Assembly: GCA_015057865.1 (NCBI GenBank)
Contig: SVDH01000004.1
Location: 43,746 to 107,745, forward strand
DNA length: 64,000 bases
Direction of reading: 5' to 3'
Source of the DNA: Lachnospiraceae bacterium
GTDB lineage: Bacteria; Bacillota; Clostridia; Lachnospirales; Lachnospiraceae
Shown here: positions 52,956 through 62,074 of the stretch, piece after piece
Position numbering within the stretch: the stretch's first letter is position 1
Layout: each line of letters begins with the position of its first letter
Notes under the pieces: model-generated
Seen by the model: only the letters and a program-made list of their open reading frames with translations
Database searches by the model: none
Told to the model about the DNA's origin: nothing
Made by a program: the position numbers and the translations under genes

Positions 52956-53756
52956 ATGATGATTTGGGATTCTCATATACATACATGTTTTTCAGGGGAT
53001 TGTGATACAGAAATCCCGGATATAATAAAGCAGGCCCAAAAACAGAATCTGCCCGGCATCACGATCACAGACCATTTGGATTTGGTTTATCCGGAAGATC
53101 CTTCTCTATTTCTGCTGGATCTGGAACAATATGATAAGACCATCCGCGATCTGTGCAGTCATTCGGAAGAGATCAGGATCCTATACGGGATTGAGCTTGG
53201 GCTTGCTGAAGGTATTGAAGAAGATTACAGAAGGATCACGGATACATATGATTATGATTTTGTGATCGGATCTTCGCATATGGTGCACGGAAAGGATCCG
53301 TATTATCCGGAGTTTTTTGAAGGCCGCTCTGTTAAGAGCGCATATGAAGAATATTTCGAATCCATCCTGGAGAATATCCGCGGTTGGGACGGATTTGATA
53401 TATATGGACATCTGGATTATGTTGTCCGATATGGCATAGATGACAATCATCCGTATGATCCGATGGATTACATGGATCTCTTTGATGAAATCTTAAAAGA
53501 ACTGATTACCAGAGGAAAGGGAATTGAGGTTAATACAGCCGGTTTGTCCTATGGCCTCTCTCATCCGCATCCGGCGCTGCCGATCATCAAACGATACCGC
53601 GAACTCGGCGGTGAGATCCTCACGATCGGATCTGATGCGCACAGATATGAAAATGTCGGATTTGGATTTGAACAGCTCCCGGGGCTGCTGCGGGAATGCG
53701 GATTCGATTATTATTGCCTGTTCAAAAACAGAATACCGGAATTTCTTCCGTTATAA
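52956..53756 (+). CDS. PHP-domain histidinol-phosphatase family protein (HisJ-like)
   Basis: A 266-residue PHP-domain phosphoesterase. Metal motifs: IWDSHIHTCFSGD (HxH), ITITDHLDLVYP, YGIELGLAEG, VIGSSHMVHG, IYGHLDYVVRYG and IGSDAHRYENVG. The family includes histidinol-phosphatases (HisJ/HisK), but no his genes are nearby, so the substrate is open. The ORF track begins at a TTG; the ATG at 52956 (MMIWDSH) with GAGGAG six bases before it is better. Single gene with its own promoter and terminator. Confidence 0.9.
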   Translation: MMIWDSHIHTCFSGDCDTEIPDIIKQAQKQNLPGITITDHLDLVYPEDPSLFLLDLEQYDKTIRDLCSHSEEIRILYGIELGLAEGIEEDYRRITDTYDYDFVIGSSHMVHGKDPYYPEFFEGRSVKSAYEEYFESILENIRGWDGFDIYGHLDYVVRYGIDDNHPYDPMDYMDLFDEILKELITRGKGIEVNTAGLSYGLSHPHPALPIIKRYRELGGEILTIGSDAHRYENVGFGFEQLPGLLRECGFDYYCLFKNRIPEFLPL

Positions 53757-53759
53757 CGA

Positions 53760-53799
53760 AAAAGCATTCTGCCAAAAATGAGGCAGAATGCTTTTTTAA
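53760..53799. terminator. bidirectional terminator between the PHP gene and efp
   Basis: AAAAGCATTCTGCC/GGCAGAATGCTTTT, 14-bp perfect stem with an 8-nt loop and U runs in both directions. It serves the plus-strand PHP gene and the minus-strand efp. Confidence 0.92.
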
Positions 53800-53816
53800 T
53801 AACTGATATAAATGGT

Positions 53817-54374
53817 TTATACACGTGAAAGATACTCGCCTGTACGTGTATCGATCTTGATCACATCACCGGTCTCAACAAACAGCGGTACGTTTACCAC
53901 TGCACCTGTTTCAACGGTCGCCGGCTTTGTTGCGCCTGTTGCGGTATCGCCCTTGAAGCCAGGCTCTGTCTCTGTGATCTCAAGCTCTACAAACAGAGGC
54001 GGCTCAACTGCAAAGATGTTACCCTTGTAAGAACACATCTTAACCATCTCATTCTCTTTTACAAACTTCAGGGAATCGCCGATATCATCTTTATTCAGTG
54101 CAACCTGATCATAGTTCTCAGCGTCCATGAAATAGTACAGATCACCATCATTATAGAGATACTGTTTATCAGAACGGTCGATATGCGCCTGTTCACACTT
54201 TTCTGTCGGGCGGAATGTTTTTTCTACCACACCACCGTTTACAATGTTTTTCAGCTTGGTACGAACAAATGCTGCACCCTTACCCGGTTTTACATGCTGA
54301 AACTCGATTACCTGATAAATGTTGTTGTCAATCTCAAGTGTCATGCCGTTTCTGAATTCACCTGCTGCTATCAT
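53817..54374 (-). CDS. efp: translation elongation factor P
   Basis: Relieves ribosome stalling at polyproline stretches. The 185-residue protein has three beta-barrel domains; the loop [17 protein letters not shown] carries the Lys that is modified in many bacteria. No modification enzyme is in the window. The start follows AAGGAGGAG. A promoter overlaps the rpiB stop codon, and a bidirectional terminator ends the gene. Confidence 0.98.
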   Translation of the reverse strand: MIAAGEFRNGMTLEIDNNIYQVIEFQHVKPGKGAAFVRTKLKNIVNGGVVEKTFRPTEKCEQAHIDRSDKQYLYNDGDLYYFMDAENYDQVALNKDDIGDSLKFVKENEMVKMCSYKGNIFAVEPPLFVELEITETEPGFKGDTATGATKPATVETGAVVNVPLFVETGDVIKIDTRTGEYLSRV

Positions 54375-54418
54375 AAAAACTCCTCCTTAATGGGTTTTTT
54401 CCGCGATACATCTTCTCT

Positions 54419-54447
54419 ATTCTATATGATAGAACGAAATATTTCAA
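54419..54447 (-). promoter_or_regulatory. promoter of efp
   Basis: Minus strand: TTGAAA, 17-bp spacer, TAGAAT. The TGA of the rpiB stop codon forms part of the -35 hexamer. Confidence 0.7.
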
Positions 54448-54887
54448 CCTCTCTCTTCGATTTGTGTAATTAAATTTACTCTTTCCTCATGACGTCCGCC
54501 TAATTCTTCTGCATTCAGATAGGCATCCAGTATCGCTGTTGCCATTTCATATCCGATCACACGTGCGCCGAACGTGATGATATTGGCATGGTTATGCTCT
54601 CTTGCCAGACGTGCTGTTACAGGCTCAGAGCAGACGACGGCACGAATGCCTTTTACTTTATTGGCAGCGATCGCCATGCCTGCGCCTGTTCCGCAGATCA
54701 ATACACCAAGATCTGCTTTTCCCGATGTGATATACCCTGCCGCTTCTTCGGCATAATCAGGATAATTACAGCGTTCTTCCCGGTCGATCCCGATATTGAT
54801 CACATCATGGCCCAATCCGGTCAGATATTCACAAACCTCTTTTTTCATGGTTACAGCAGCATGGTCATTCGCGATAACAATCTTCAT
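54444..54887 (-). CDS. rpiB: ribose-5-phosphate isomerase B
   Basis: Interconverts ribose-5-phosphate and ribulose-5-phosphate. The 147-residue protein starts MKIVIANDHAAVTMKKEV and has the active-site Cys in GVLICGTGAGMAIAANKVKGIRA and REHNHANIITFGARVIG. The RpiB/LacAB fold is unrelated to RpiA. Its ATG directly follows the yqeG stop codon. Rpe, which uses the same ribulose-5-phosphate, is encoded 3 kb upstream in the same string. Confidence 0.96.
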   Translation of the reverse strand: MKIVIANDHAAVTMKKEVCEYLTGLGHDVINIGIDREERCNYPDYAEEAAGYITSGKADLGVLICGTGAGMAIAANKVKGIRAVVCSEPVTARLAREHNHANIITFGARVIGYEMATAILDAYLNAEELGGRHEERVNLITQIEERG

Positions 54888-55442
54888 TTAGTTCCTCCGT
54901 CCTCTCGTATAGTGTGATATCAGATTCAAACTGTCCCTCCTGCGTTTCGAAAAACGATATGCAAGTAAAACAAAAAATTCCAGAAAACGCTTGAAAACGA
55001 TCTGTATTTCCTCTTTCCAGTAGATTTTCTTTACCATGATGTTGAAGATGCCGGCCCGGTTTGCGCCCCAGATATCCGTAAAGATCTGATCTCCGATAAA
55101 TACTGTGGAAGACCGATCTGTCCCCATCATCAGCATGGCTTTTTTATAATTCTCCGGATTTGGTTTATGTGCGTTATAGATATAAAAGGTCTCCACTTCG
55201 TCACTGAACATTTTGACACGTTCTTCCTGATTGTTTGAGATCAGGCAACAGTAAAAACCGAGTTCACTCAAATGAGAAAACAGGCGGATCGCTCTTTTGT
55301 TTGCCGGCGCACCATGCGTCACAAGGGTATTGTCGATATCAAAAATGATCCCGCGATACCCGTCCTGATACAACTGTTCATAATCAATGCGGTAGGCAGA
55401 ATTCATATACAGATCCGGATACAGATTCTTAAATTTCAGCAT
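54888..55442 (-). CDS. YqeG family HAD-type phosphatase
   Basis: A 184-residue HAD-superfamily phosphatase of the YqeG (subfamily IIIA) group. Motif I is GIIFDIDNTLVTHGAPAN, motif II LISNNQEERV, and motif III/IV HKPNPENYKKAM with VFIGDQIFTDIWGANRAG. Substrate unknown. The C-terminus is basic. Start MLKFKNLYPDLYM has GGAGG. It lies between nrdR and rpiB. Confidence 0.92.
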   Translation of the reverse strand: MLKFKNLYPDLYMNSAYRIDYEQLYQDGYRGIIFDIDNTLVTHGAPANKRAIRLFSHLSELGFYCCLISNNQEERVKMFSDEVETFYIYNAHKPNPENYKKAMLMMGTDRSSTVFIGDQIFTDIWGANRAGIFNIMVKKIYWKEEIQIVFKRFLEFFVLLAYRFSKRRRDSLNLISHYTRGRRN

Positions 55443-55457
55443 ACGACCTCCGCTTCG

Positions 55458-55919
55458 TTATTTGCTGTCTTTATCAAGCATTTTTTTCAGCTCATTGACA
55501 AATGTGTTGACATCCTTGAATTCTCTGTAAACAGATGCAAACCGCACATATGCTACAGCATCAAGATCTTTTAATCTGTCGATCAAAAGCTCTCCGATCA
55601 CGCTGCTCGGGATCTCCTTCTCTTCCATGTTAAAGATTTCAGTTTCGACAGCATCGATCAGTTCTGTGATCTGGTCGGCAGAAACCGGTCTTTTGTGACA
55701 TGCCCGAAGAATACCTGCTTCAATTTTGGAACGGTCATACTGTTCTCTCGTATTATCCTTTTTGACGATGATAAGTGGAATGGTCTCTACTTTCTCATAG
55801 GTTGTGAATCGTTTTTCACACTGATCACACATACGTCTTCTTCGAATGGATGAATTCTCATCTACCGGACGGGAATCGATTACGCGAGTATTGGTGCTTC
55901 CGCAGTATGGACATTTCAT
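55458..55919 (-). CDS. nrdR: transcriptional repressor NrdR
   Basis: Represses ribonucleotide reductase genes in response to ATP/dATP. The 153-residue protein has a zinc ribbon (MKCPYCGSTNTRVIDSRPVDE with RRRRMCDQCEKRFTTYE) and an ATP-cone domain (VKKDNTREQYDRSKIEAGILRAC). No NrdR box or nrd gene is visible in the window, so the targets are elsewhere. It follows ychF by 12 bp with AGGAGGAAG. Confidence 0.97.
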   Translation of the reverse strand: MKCPYCGSTNTRVIDSRPVDENSSIRRRRMCDQCEKRFTTYEKVETIPLIIVKKDNTREQYDRSKIEAGILRACHKRPVSADQITELIDAVETEIFNMEEKEIPSSVIGELLIDRLKDLDAVAYVRFASVYREFKDVNTFVNELKKMLDKDSK

Positions 55920-55931
55920 CGTTGCTTCCTC

Positions 55932-57032
55932 CTAAACATTAAAACGGAACAGGATGACATCTCCATCCCGGACTACATATTCTTTGCCTTCCACGCCTAC
56001 CAGACCTTTTTCCCTTGCTGCCGCAAGACTGCCGCATTCAAGCAGATCTTTATAATTGACAACCTCTGCGCGGATAAATCCACGTTCAAAATCAGTATGG
56101 ATCTTGCCGGCGGCCTGAGGTGCAAGCGTACCCTTCTTAATGGTCCAGGCACGGGTTTCATCTTCTCCTGCTGTCAGGAAACTCATCAATCCCAACAGAT
56201 CATAGCTGGCACGAATCAGTTTATCCAATCCGGACTGCTGGATTCCAAGCTCTTCTAAAAACATTGCCTTTTCGTCATCGTCAAGCTCAGACATTTCCTC
56301 TTCGATCTTAGCACAGATCACGAACACGCCGGATCCTTCCTTATCAGCCAGATCTCTGACAGATGCAACATACGGATTCGATGCACCATCATCTGCAAGA
56401 TCGTCCTCAGAAACATTTGCTGCATAGATCACAGGCTTGGCAGTAAGCAGATTCAGGGAATGGAACCATTTGATATCATCATCGTCCTCTCCGATATCAA
56501 ACGTCTTTGCAAGATTTCCTTCTTCAAGATGATCCTTGATCTTCTGGGAAAGTGCAACGTCTTTTGCGATCGATTTGTCATTTCTTGCAGCTCTGCTGCC
56601 CTTGGCAATGCGTCGTTCAAGTATTTCAATGTCAGAAAAGATCAGTTCAAGATTGATCGTTTCAATATCTCTTGCAGGATCAACGCTTCCGTCGACATGT
56701 ACTACATTCGTGTCCTCGAAACAGCGGACTACATGAACGATCGCATCAACCTCACGAATATTTGCCAGAAACTGATTCCCGAGACCTTCGCCCTTGCTGG
56801 CGCCCTTAACAAGACCTGCGATGTCAACAAATTCAATGACTGCAGGGGTAACTTTTTTGGAATGGTACATATCGCCGAGCAGTTTTAAGCGTTCATCAGG
56901 AACGGTAACAACGCCGATATTCGGATCGATGGTGCAAAACGGATAGTTTGCTGATTCTGCGCCTGCCTTAGTAAGCGAATTGAACAATGTGCTTTTGCCG
57001 ACATTCGGCAGACCGACAATACCAAGTTTCAT
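55932..57032 (-). CDS. ychF: ribosome-associated GTPase/ATPase YchF (OLA1)
   Basis: A 366-residue Obg-family P-loop ATPase linked to translation and stress. Motifs: GIVGLPNVGKSTLFNSLTKAG (P-loop), FVDIAGLVKGASKGEGLGNQFL (G2-G3), and the C-terminal TGS-like domain with RAWTIKKGTLAPQAAGKIHTDFERGF. It prefers ATP because the G4 motif is altered (the segment VIYAANVSEDD stands in its place). It lies between thiN and nrdR. Confidence 0.97.
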   Translation of the reverse strand: MKLGIVGLPNVGKSTLFNSLTKAGAESANYPFCTIDPNIGVVTVPDERLKLLGDMYHSKKVTPAVIEFVDIAGLVKGASKGEGLGNQFLANIREVDAIVHVVRCFEDTNVVHVDGSVDPARDIETINLELIFSDIEILERRIAKGSRAARNDKSIAKDVALSQKIKDHLEEGNLAKTFDIGEDDDDIKWFHSLNLLTAKPVIYAANVSEDDLADDGASNPYVASVRDLADKEGSGVFVICAKIEEEMSELDDDEKAMFLEELGIQQSGLDKLIRASYDLLGLMSFLTAGEDETRAWTIKKGTLAPQAAGKIHTDFERGFIRAEVVNYKDLLECGSLAAAREKGLVGVEGKEYVVRDGDVILFRFNV

Positions 57033-57055
57033 TTTGTAGCAGCTCCTTTCGGTAT

Positions 57056-57709
57056 TTAATATTCTAATGTTTCGATCACAAGTACAGTTCCGCTTGTGAA
57101 AGAAATCTTTCCTTCGTCAGATACAAGATAATTGCTGATCCCCCTGCTTCCGGCTACCGGAAGTGTAAAATCTTTTGTATCGTAAGCAAAGCCTTCGAGT
57201 GTCAGACCGGTGACATCTGTCCCATAAGCAAGAATGGAGACCAGGTCTTTTGACAGATGATCTTTCTGTATTACGACCGGGTGATCTGTCATGAATAACC
57301 TGGCAGATTCATCGATCAAATAACAGATCCGTTTTTTGTCAACGGCAATCTGTAAAAGACTGATATTGGCCAGCATATGATCGATCCTGCCGCCGAGCGC
57401 ACCTAAGATATGGATCTCCTTATCGGGATACAAAAAAGCTTCGTTGAGCGCGAGCTCGGTATCTGTTTCATTCTTCCTGGAAGGATAACGGCGGATCCGA
57501 TCCGGATAATGTGATTGATAATAGCTAAGGATCTCTTGATCAGATGAATCAAAGTCACCCAAAATCAGATCCGGTACGATCATACAGGAATGACATAATT
57601 CCAGTCCTTTGTCTGCAGCGATCACAAGATCCCAGTTCCCTTGTGAAATATACGACTGCGCAAAAGCTTCCTGTATCGGACCGCCTGTTATGATCAGTAT
57701 TTCACCCAT
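57056..57709 (-). CDS. thiN: thiamine pyrophosphokinase
   Basis: Transfers pyrophosphate from ATP to thiamine, giving TPP. The 217-residue protein shows VIAADKGLELCHSCMIVPDLILGDFDSSD, the family's nucleotide-binding block, DTELALNEAF and LGALGGRIDHMLANISLL. I start at MGEILIITGG (57709) with GAGGC upstream rather than four codons earlier. It follows rpe by 15 bp, a conserved order in Firmicutes. Confidence 0.95.
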   Translation of the reverse strand: MGEILIITGGPIQEAFAQSYISQGNWDLVIAADKGLELCHSCMIVPDLILGDFDSSDQEILSYYQSHYPDRIRRYPSRKNETDTELALNEAFLYPDKEIHILGALGGRIDHMLANISLLQIAVDKKRICYLIDESARLFMTDHPVVIQKDHLSKDLVSILAYGTDVTGLTLEGFAYDTKDFTLPVAGSRGISNYLVSDEGKISFTSGTVLVIETLEY

Positions 57710-57724
57710 GCAATGCCTCACATC

Positions 57725-58378
57725 TTATCCGTTCAGGATCTCTAAGAATCGACGTGTGTTATCAGAAGCATCTCCACGGAATACAGCAGAGCCGGCAACG
57801 ATCACATTTGCTCCGGCATCCAGAACCTCTTTGACATTTTCAAGTGTAACGCCGCCGTCCACTTCCAGATCGATCTGACAACCACTGTCTTCAATCATTT
57901 TCCGTAATGTGCGGATCTTTTCTGTCACATACGGAATATATTTCTGCCCGCCAAATCCGGGATTAACACTCATAAGAAGTACCATATCACAGATTGGCAA
58001 AACATGATCAAGGACATGAAGGGATGTGGCGGGATTCAATGCTACCCCTGCTTTCCTGCCGGTATCTTTGATCGCCATCAGTGTGCGGTCAAGATGCTTG
58101 CAGCTTTCTGCGTGAACAGTAATGATATCTGCACCGGCATCAACAAAATCATCAATATATCGAACCGGCTCTTCGATCATCAGATGTACATCAAAAATCC
58201 TGTCCGTGTGCTTTCTGAGGGAGCGGATTTCCGGAAGACCGAAAGACAGACTGGGGACAAACATACCGTCCATTACATCAATATGAACATACTGCGCTCC
58301 TGCCTGATCGATCCGTTTTACTTCATTTCCCAGCTCAGAAAAATCAGAAGCCAGTAACGATGGTGCAAGGTAATTCAT
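57725..58378 (-). CDS. rpe: ribulose-phosphate 3-epimerase
   Basis: Interconverts ribulose-5-phosphate and xylulose-5-phosphate. The 217-residue TIM barrel shows LAPSLLASDFSELGNEV, YVHIDVMDGMFVPSLSFG (metal ligands), DVHLMIEEPVRYI, MSVNPGFGGQKYI and LEVDGGVTLENV. It lies between rsgA and thiN. Confidence 0.97.
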   Translation of the reverse strand: MNYLAPSLLASDFSELGNEVKRIDQAGAQYVHIDVMDGMFVPSLSFGLPEIRSLRKHTDRIFDVHLMIEEPVRYIDDFVDAGADIITVHAESCKHLDRTLMAIKDTGRKAGVALNPATSLHVLDHVLPICDMVLLMSVNPGFGGQKYIPYVTEKIRTLRKMIEDSGCQIDLEVDGGVTLENVKEVLDAGANVIVAGSAVFRGDASDNTRRFLEILNG

Positions 58379-58391
58379 GTGACTCTCCTTA

Positions 58392-59276
58392 TTATTTATA
58401 TTTATCCTTCTCAGACAATTCCTTGTAAAGCAGGCTGTAACTCAAGTATCTTGACTGACTGATCAGACCTTCGTCCAAAGCTGTCCGGACCGCACAATCA
58501 GGTTCACTCAAATGACTGCAGCCACGAAAACGACATTGTGGTTCAAACGAAGAAAACTCCGGGAAACAATGTGCCAGCTCTTCTATTTCAAAATCTTCGA
58601 TTGTTAATGATGTAAATCCGGGTGTATCAACAAGATAGGAATGTTCATCCAATGAAATCAGCTGCGCATGGCGTGTGGTGTGTTTGCCTCGCCCGATCTT
58701 CTTGCTGATCTCGCCTGTTTCCATCTGTATTTCAGATGACAACTGGTTGATCAGCGTTGATTTGCCGACACCGGAAGGACCGGCGAATGCTGTGGTTTTG
58801 CCGGAAAGCAAATCTCTGATCTGATCAACATCAGCTTCGCTTTTTGTTGTGATAAAACGAACCGGATAATCTGTTTTGTCATAAATCTGCCGCAGCCTCT
58901 CGATATCCTCTTCCTTTGCCAGATCGCATTTGTTAAAGCAGATGACACTTGGGATATCATCCCGCTCCATGCGTACCAGCATACGATCCAGCAGATTGAT
59001 GTTCGGCTTCGGCTTTGTGACGGCAAAAACCAGCAGAACCTGATCGACATTTGCGACAGCCGGACGAAGCAGTTCTGATTTGCGCGGAAGGATCTTTGTA
59101 ATATTCCCTTCCATGTCAGATTCGCTCAGCACATCGATCATGACATTATCACCGACAAGCGGCTTCTGGTTTTCCAGACGAAATATTCCTTTTGCTTTGC
59201 ACTCATAGATACCGGATTCTGCCACATGTACGTAGTAGAATCCGGCTACACCTTTCAATATTTTTCCCTGTTTCAT
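58392..59276 (-). CDS. rsgA: ribosome small-subunit GTPase RsgA
   Basis: Circularly permuted GTPase that tests late 30S subunits. The 294 residues include an N-terminal OB domain, G4 (VICFNKCDLAKEED) before G1 (AFAGPSGVGKSTLINQL), the G3 element LVDTPGFTSL, and a C-terminal zinc site (CRFRGCSHLSEPDCAV). It is 13 bp after prkC. In Bacillus the kinase PrkC phosphorylates RsgA (CpgA), so co-expression is sensible. Confidence 0.97.
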   Translation of the reverse strand: MKQGKILKGVAGFYYVHVAESGIYECKAKGIFRLENQKPLVGDNVMIDVLSESDMEGNITKILPRKSELLRPAVANVDQVLLVFAVTKPKPNINLLDRMLVRMERDDIPSVICFNKCDLAKEEDIERLRQIYDKTDYPVRFITTKSEADVDQIRDLLSGKTTAFAGPSGVGKSTLINQLSSEIQMETGEISKKIGRGKHTTRHAQLISLDEHSYLVDTPGFTSLTIEDFEIEELAHCFPEFSSFEPQCRFRGCSHLSEPDCAVRTALDEGLISQSRYLSYSLLYKELSEKDKYK

Positions 59277-59288
59277 TCACACCCCTGA

Positions 59289-61328
59289 TTATTTTTGGGT
59301 AAATTTGACAGGCTGCTCATCGACAGTCGTCTGAATATTTCCAGAATCATCTTTATAGTACCATGTGATCACAAGCGTACCGTCTCCGGAACCCTCGATC
59401 CCGTTTACAAAAAACGGATATGGGAATGTCGTAACAGTGTATTCCTTGATCGGATCATCTTTTCCGGATTGATAGAGCGCGATCTCAGCTTTTTCAACAC
59501 TCATATTGTCGGGTGCTTCTACTTTGCCCTGATAGGAATACTTCTTTGACTCCGGACCTTTGCTTACGACGATCGTGACAGAGCTTCCTCTTGTCACATA
59601 TTCCCCTGCAGCCACGCTTTGGCTGATGATGTTGCCTTCAGAAACAGAATCGCTGTATTCTTCACTTTCATTGTATTTCAGTCCGGCTGATGACAATGCG
59701 GACTTCGCGTCTGCCAGAGAGCTTCCTTTCACATTCGGAACCTGAACACGTTCACCGCCCTGGCTGATCTGAATGGTTACCGTATCTCCTTTTCCTGCCT
59801 TTGTATTTGCCTTCGGATCCTGTGCAAAGACCTCTCCGGAACCGACTGTGTCACTGTAGGAATACTCTTTATTGACTTTAAAACCGCGGCTTTCAAGATG
59901 TGAAACGGCGGATTCTTCATCAATGCCCTTCACATCAGGAACAGTAACCTGTTCTTTTGCCTCGCCGGTACTTACGATAACGGAGACCGTATCACCTTTT
60001 TTCAGCTTGGTACCCGCTTTCGGATCCTGTTCGATGATCTCGCCTTCATCATATTCATCAGATGACTTTGTACCGTTTTCTTTCAGCACAAGGCCGGCAT
60101 CAGAAAGCTTCTTTTCTGCATCAGAAAAGCTCATGCCGCTCAGATCCTCAAGTGTGATCGTTTCTTCTTTCTCTTCCGGTTCTTCAGAGATCACAGAGAT
60201 CACAGGAGTCTCCTGCTTTGGCTCAGATCCGAAATGGAACCAGCCAAATACATTTCCTAAAAGAAGAATGACGATGACAACAATAACGATCGCTGCAATG
60301 ATTCCGAGGATCGTAACGGTCTTTTCTGTCCGGTCACCCTTGTTATTGCGGCCGTTTTTCTTCCGTTTTTCAACGACATCCTTGCTGGTATCAGTATAAT
60401 ATACCGGTTCGGAACTGTCCTCCGATCGATCCTGGATCTGCTTCAGTTCATCTTCACTGATAATACGGGTTTCATTGCCAACCGGTGCATACGTAACAAA
60501 ATCCTCATTCGGATTGATCAGCGCTTTACGCAGGTCCAAAAGAAGGTTTTCCATCGATTCATATCTTCTGTCAGGACTCTTCTGTGTACATTTCATGATG
60601 ATCTTTTCAAGACTGATCGGAAGATCATCTACATATTCACTGGGTGGAACCATTTCATCCTGAAGATGCTGGATCGCGATCTGTACAGTGCTGTCCCCAT
60701 CGTAAGGCACGCGCCCTGTTACCATTTCATACATTACGATACCAAGCGAATAGATATCACTGCGATTGCTGACGTATCCGTTTCTGGCCTGTTCAGGCGA
60801 TGCGTAATGGACAGAACCCATCACATCCGAATGAATCGTATTAGATGTCGCAGCACGCGCAATACCGAAATCCGTCACTTTTACTTTTCCGTCAGTAGAA
60901 ATGATGATATTCTGCGGCTTGACATCCCGGTGAATAATGTTTTTTTCATGCGCAGCCTGCAGTCCTCTGCCAACCTGAATGGTAATACTGAGGGCTTCTT
61001 TATAGCTCAAATGTCCTTTTTTCTTGATATAGTCTTTGAGCGTAATGCCTTCAACATATTCCATAACGATATAATAGAAGCCATTTTCGCTGCCTACATC
61101 ATACACATTTACAATATTCGGATGTTCCAGACCGGCAGCAGACTGTGCTTCTGTACGGAATTTGTTCACGAAGGTCATATCTTCGCTGAACTCATCCTTC
61201 AGAACCTTGACTGCAACGGTACGGCTCAGCTTAATGTCCTGTGCTTTATAGACATTCGCCATGCCACCTATGCCGATTTTTTCTATGATCTCATAACGTT
61301 CTGCTACTAACGTTCCATTTTCTAACAT
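59289..61328 (-). CDS. prkC: PASTA-domain serine/threonine protein kinase PrkC
   Basis: Membrane kinase that senses cell-wall fragments. The 679-residue protein has a kinase domain (1-270; GIGGMANVYKA, AVKVLKDE, IIHRDVKPQNIII, DFGIARA, SDIYSLGIVMYEMVTG), a basic juxtamembrane region, one transmembrane helix (TVTILGIIAAIVIVVIVILLL, about 345) and three PASTA repeats (each with the P.V.G...A...L pattern and a GD/S-x-V end), then a short extracellular domain. Its start overlaps the stp stop by seven bases. Confidence 0.97.
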   Translation of the reverse strand: MLENGTLVAERYEIIEKIGIGGMANVYKAQDIKLSRTVAVKVLKDEFSEDMTFVNKFRTEAQSAAGLEHPNIVNVYDVGSENGFYYIVMEYVEGITLKDYIKKKGHLSYKEALSITIQVGRGLQAAHEKNIIHRDVKPQNIIISTDGKVKVTDFGIARAATSNTIHSDVMGSVHYASPEQARNGYVSNRSDIYSLGIVMYEMVTGRVPYDGDSTVQIAIQHLQDEMVPPSEYVDDLPISLEKIIMKCTQKSPDRRYESMENLLLDLRKALINPNEDFVTYAPVGNETRIISEDELKQIQDRSEDSSEPVYYTDTSKDVVEKRKKNGRNNKGDRTEKTVTILGIIAAIVIVVIVILLLGNVFGWFHFGSEPKQETPVISVISEEPEEKEETITLEDLSGMSFSDAEKKLSDAGLVLKENGTKSSDEYDEGEIIEQDPKAGTKLKKGDTVSVIVSTGEAKEQVTVPDVKGIDEESAVSHLESRGFKVNKEYSYSDTVGSGEVFAQDPKANTKAGKGDTVTIQISQGGERVQVPNVKGSSLADAKSALSSAGLKYNESEEYSDSVSEGNIISQSVAAGEYVTRGSSVTIVVSKGPESKKYSYQGKVEAPDNMSVEKAEIALYQSGKDDPIKEYTVTTFPYPFFVNGIEGSGDGTLVITWYYKDDSGNIQTTVDEQPVKFTQK

Positions 61329-62074
61329 GATTCAGATACCTCGCTGTTTGGATCATTCTCAATGAGGACTACTGTAATATTATCTCTTCCGCCTGCAGCA
61401 TTTGCCTGGCTGACAAGCTGCTTAACCTTCCGGCTGACGGACAGACTGTCATCTTTTAAGAGGTGTTCTATTTCTGCGTCTTCTACCATATTGGTCAATC
61501 CGTCCGAGCATAAAAGGACTGAACGGATCGATTCCCGGTCAATACGGAAAAAATCAACGCTGACGGTTTCCGTGACGCCAACTGCCCTTGTGATAATATT
61601 CTTATCCGGATGATGCTTTGCCGTTTCGGGATCCATCTCACCCAAGCGAACCATTTCCTGAACCAGGGAATGATCCTGGGAAATCTGATGTAATGTCTGG
61701 TCCAAAACATATAATCTGCTGTCACCGACATTCGCAACCAGCAATTCATCATCGAGCAATGTGGCTGCTACGACTGTAGTGCCCATGCCTTTCATTTCAG
61801 AATGTGAACGGGCGTATTTTAATATACGCGTACTGGCTTCGTTGATCGCTTCATCAAGAATCTTTTCCGGGTCATTTCCCAATGCTGACTGAATGGACCG
61901 GACGATCCACTCTATTGCACTCCTGGATGCAAATTCCCCGGCCTTATGTCCTCCCATACCATCTGCGACCATAAAAAGGTTCGGAAGAGGACCTACTGCT
62001 TCTTCCGATGTATAGAAGTAATCCTGATTCATTTCGCGTTGTACGCCGATATCTGTCAAAGACGATATCTTCAT
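61322..62074 (-). CDS. PP2C-type protein phosphatase (Stp/PrpC)
   Basis: Dephosphorylates substrates of the adjacent kinase. The 250-residue PPM enzyme has TDIGVQREMNQDYFYTS, VADGMGGHKAGEFASR, VANVGDSRLYVL, LLCSDGLTNMV and GGRDNITVVLIEND, supplying the Asp metal ligands. It overlaps rlmN by four bases (ATGA) and prkC by seven, the common phosphatase-kinase pair; known as PrpC in Bacillus and Stp in cocci. Confidence 0.96.
   Translation of the reverse strand: MKISSLTDIGVQREMNQDYFYTSEEAVGPLPNLFMVADGMGGHKAGEFASRSAIEWIVRSIQSALGNDPEKILDEAINEASTRILKYARSHSEMKGMGTTVVAATLLDDELLVANVGDSRLYVLDQTLHQISQDHSLVQEMVRLGEMDPETAKHHPDKNIITRAVGVTETVSVDFFRIDRESIRSVLLCSDGLTNMVEDAEIEHLLKDDSLSVSRKVKQLVSQANAAGGRDNITVVLIENDPNSEVSESC

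Noticed and set aside
60666-61310. 214-codon ORF opposite prkC
   Set aside because: Antisense to the kinase domain of prkC, which has every expected motif; no start signal.
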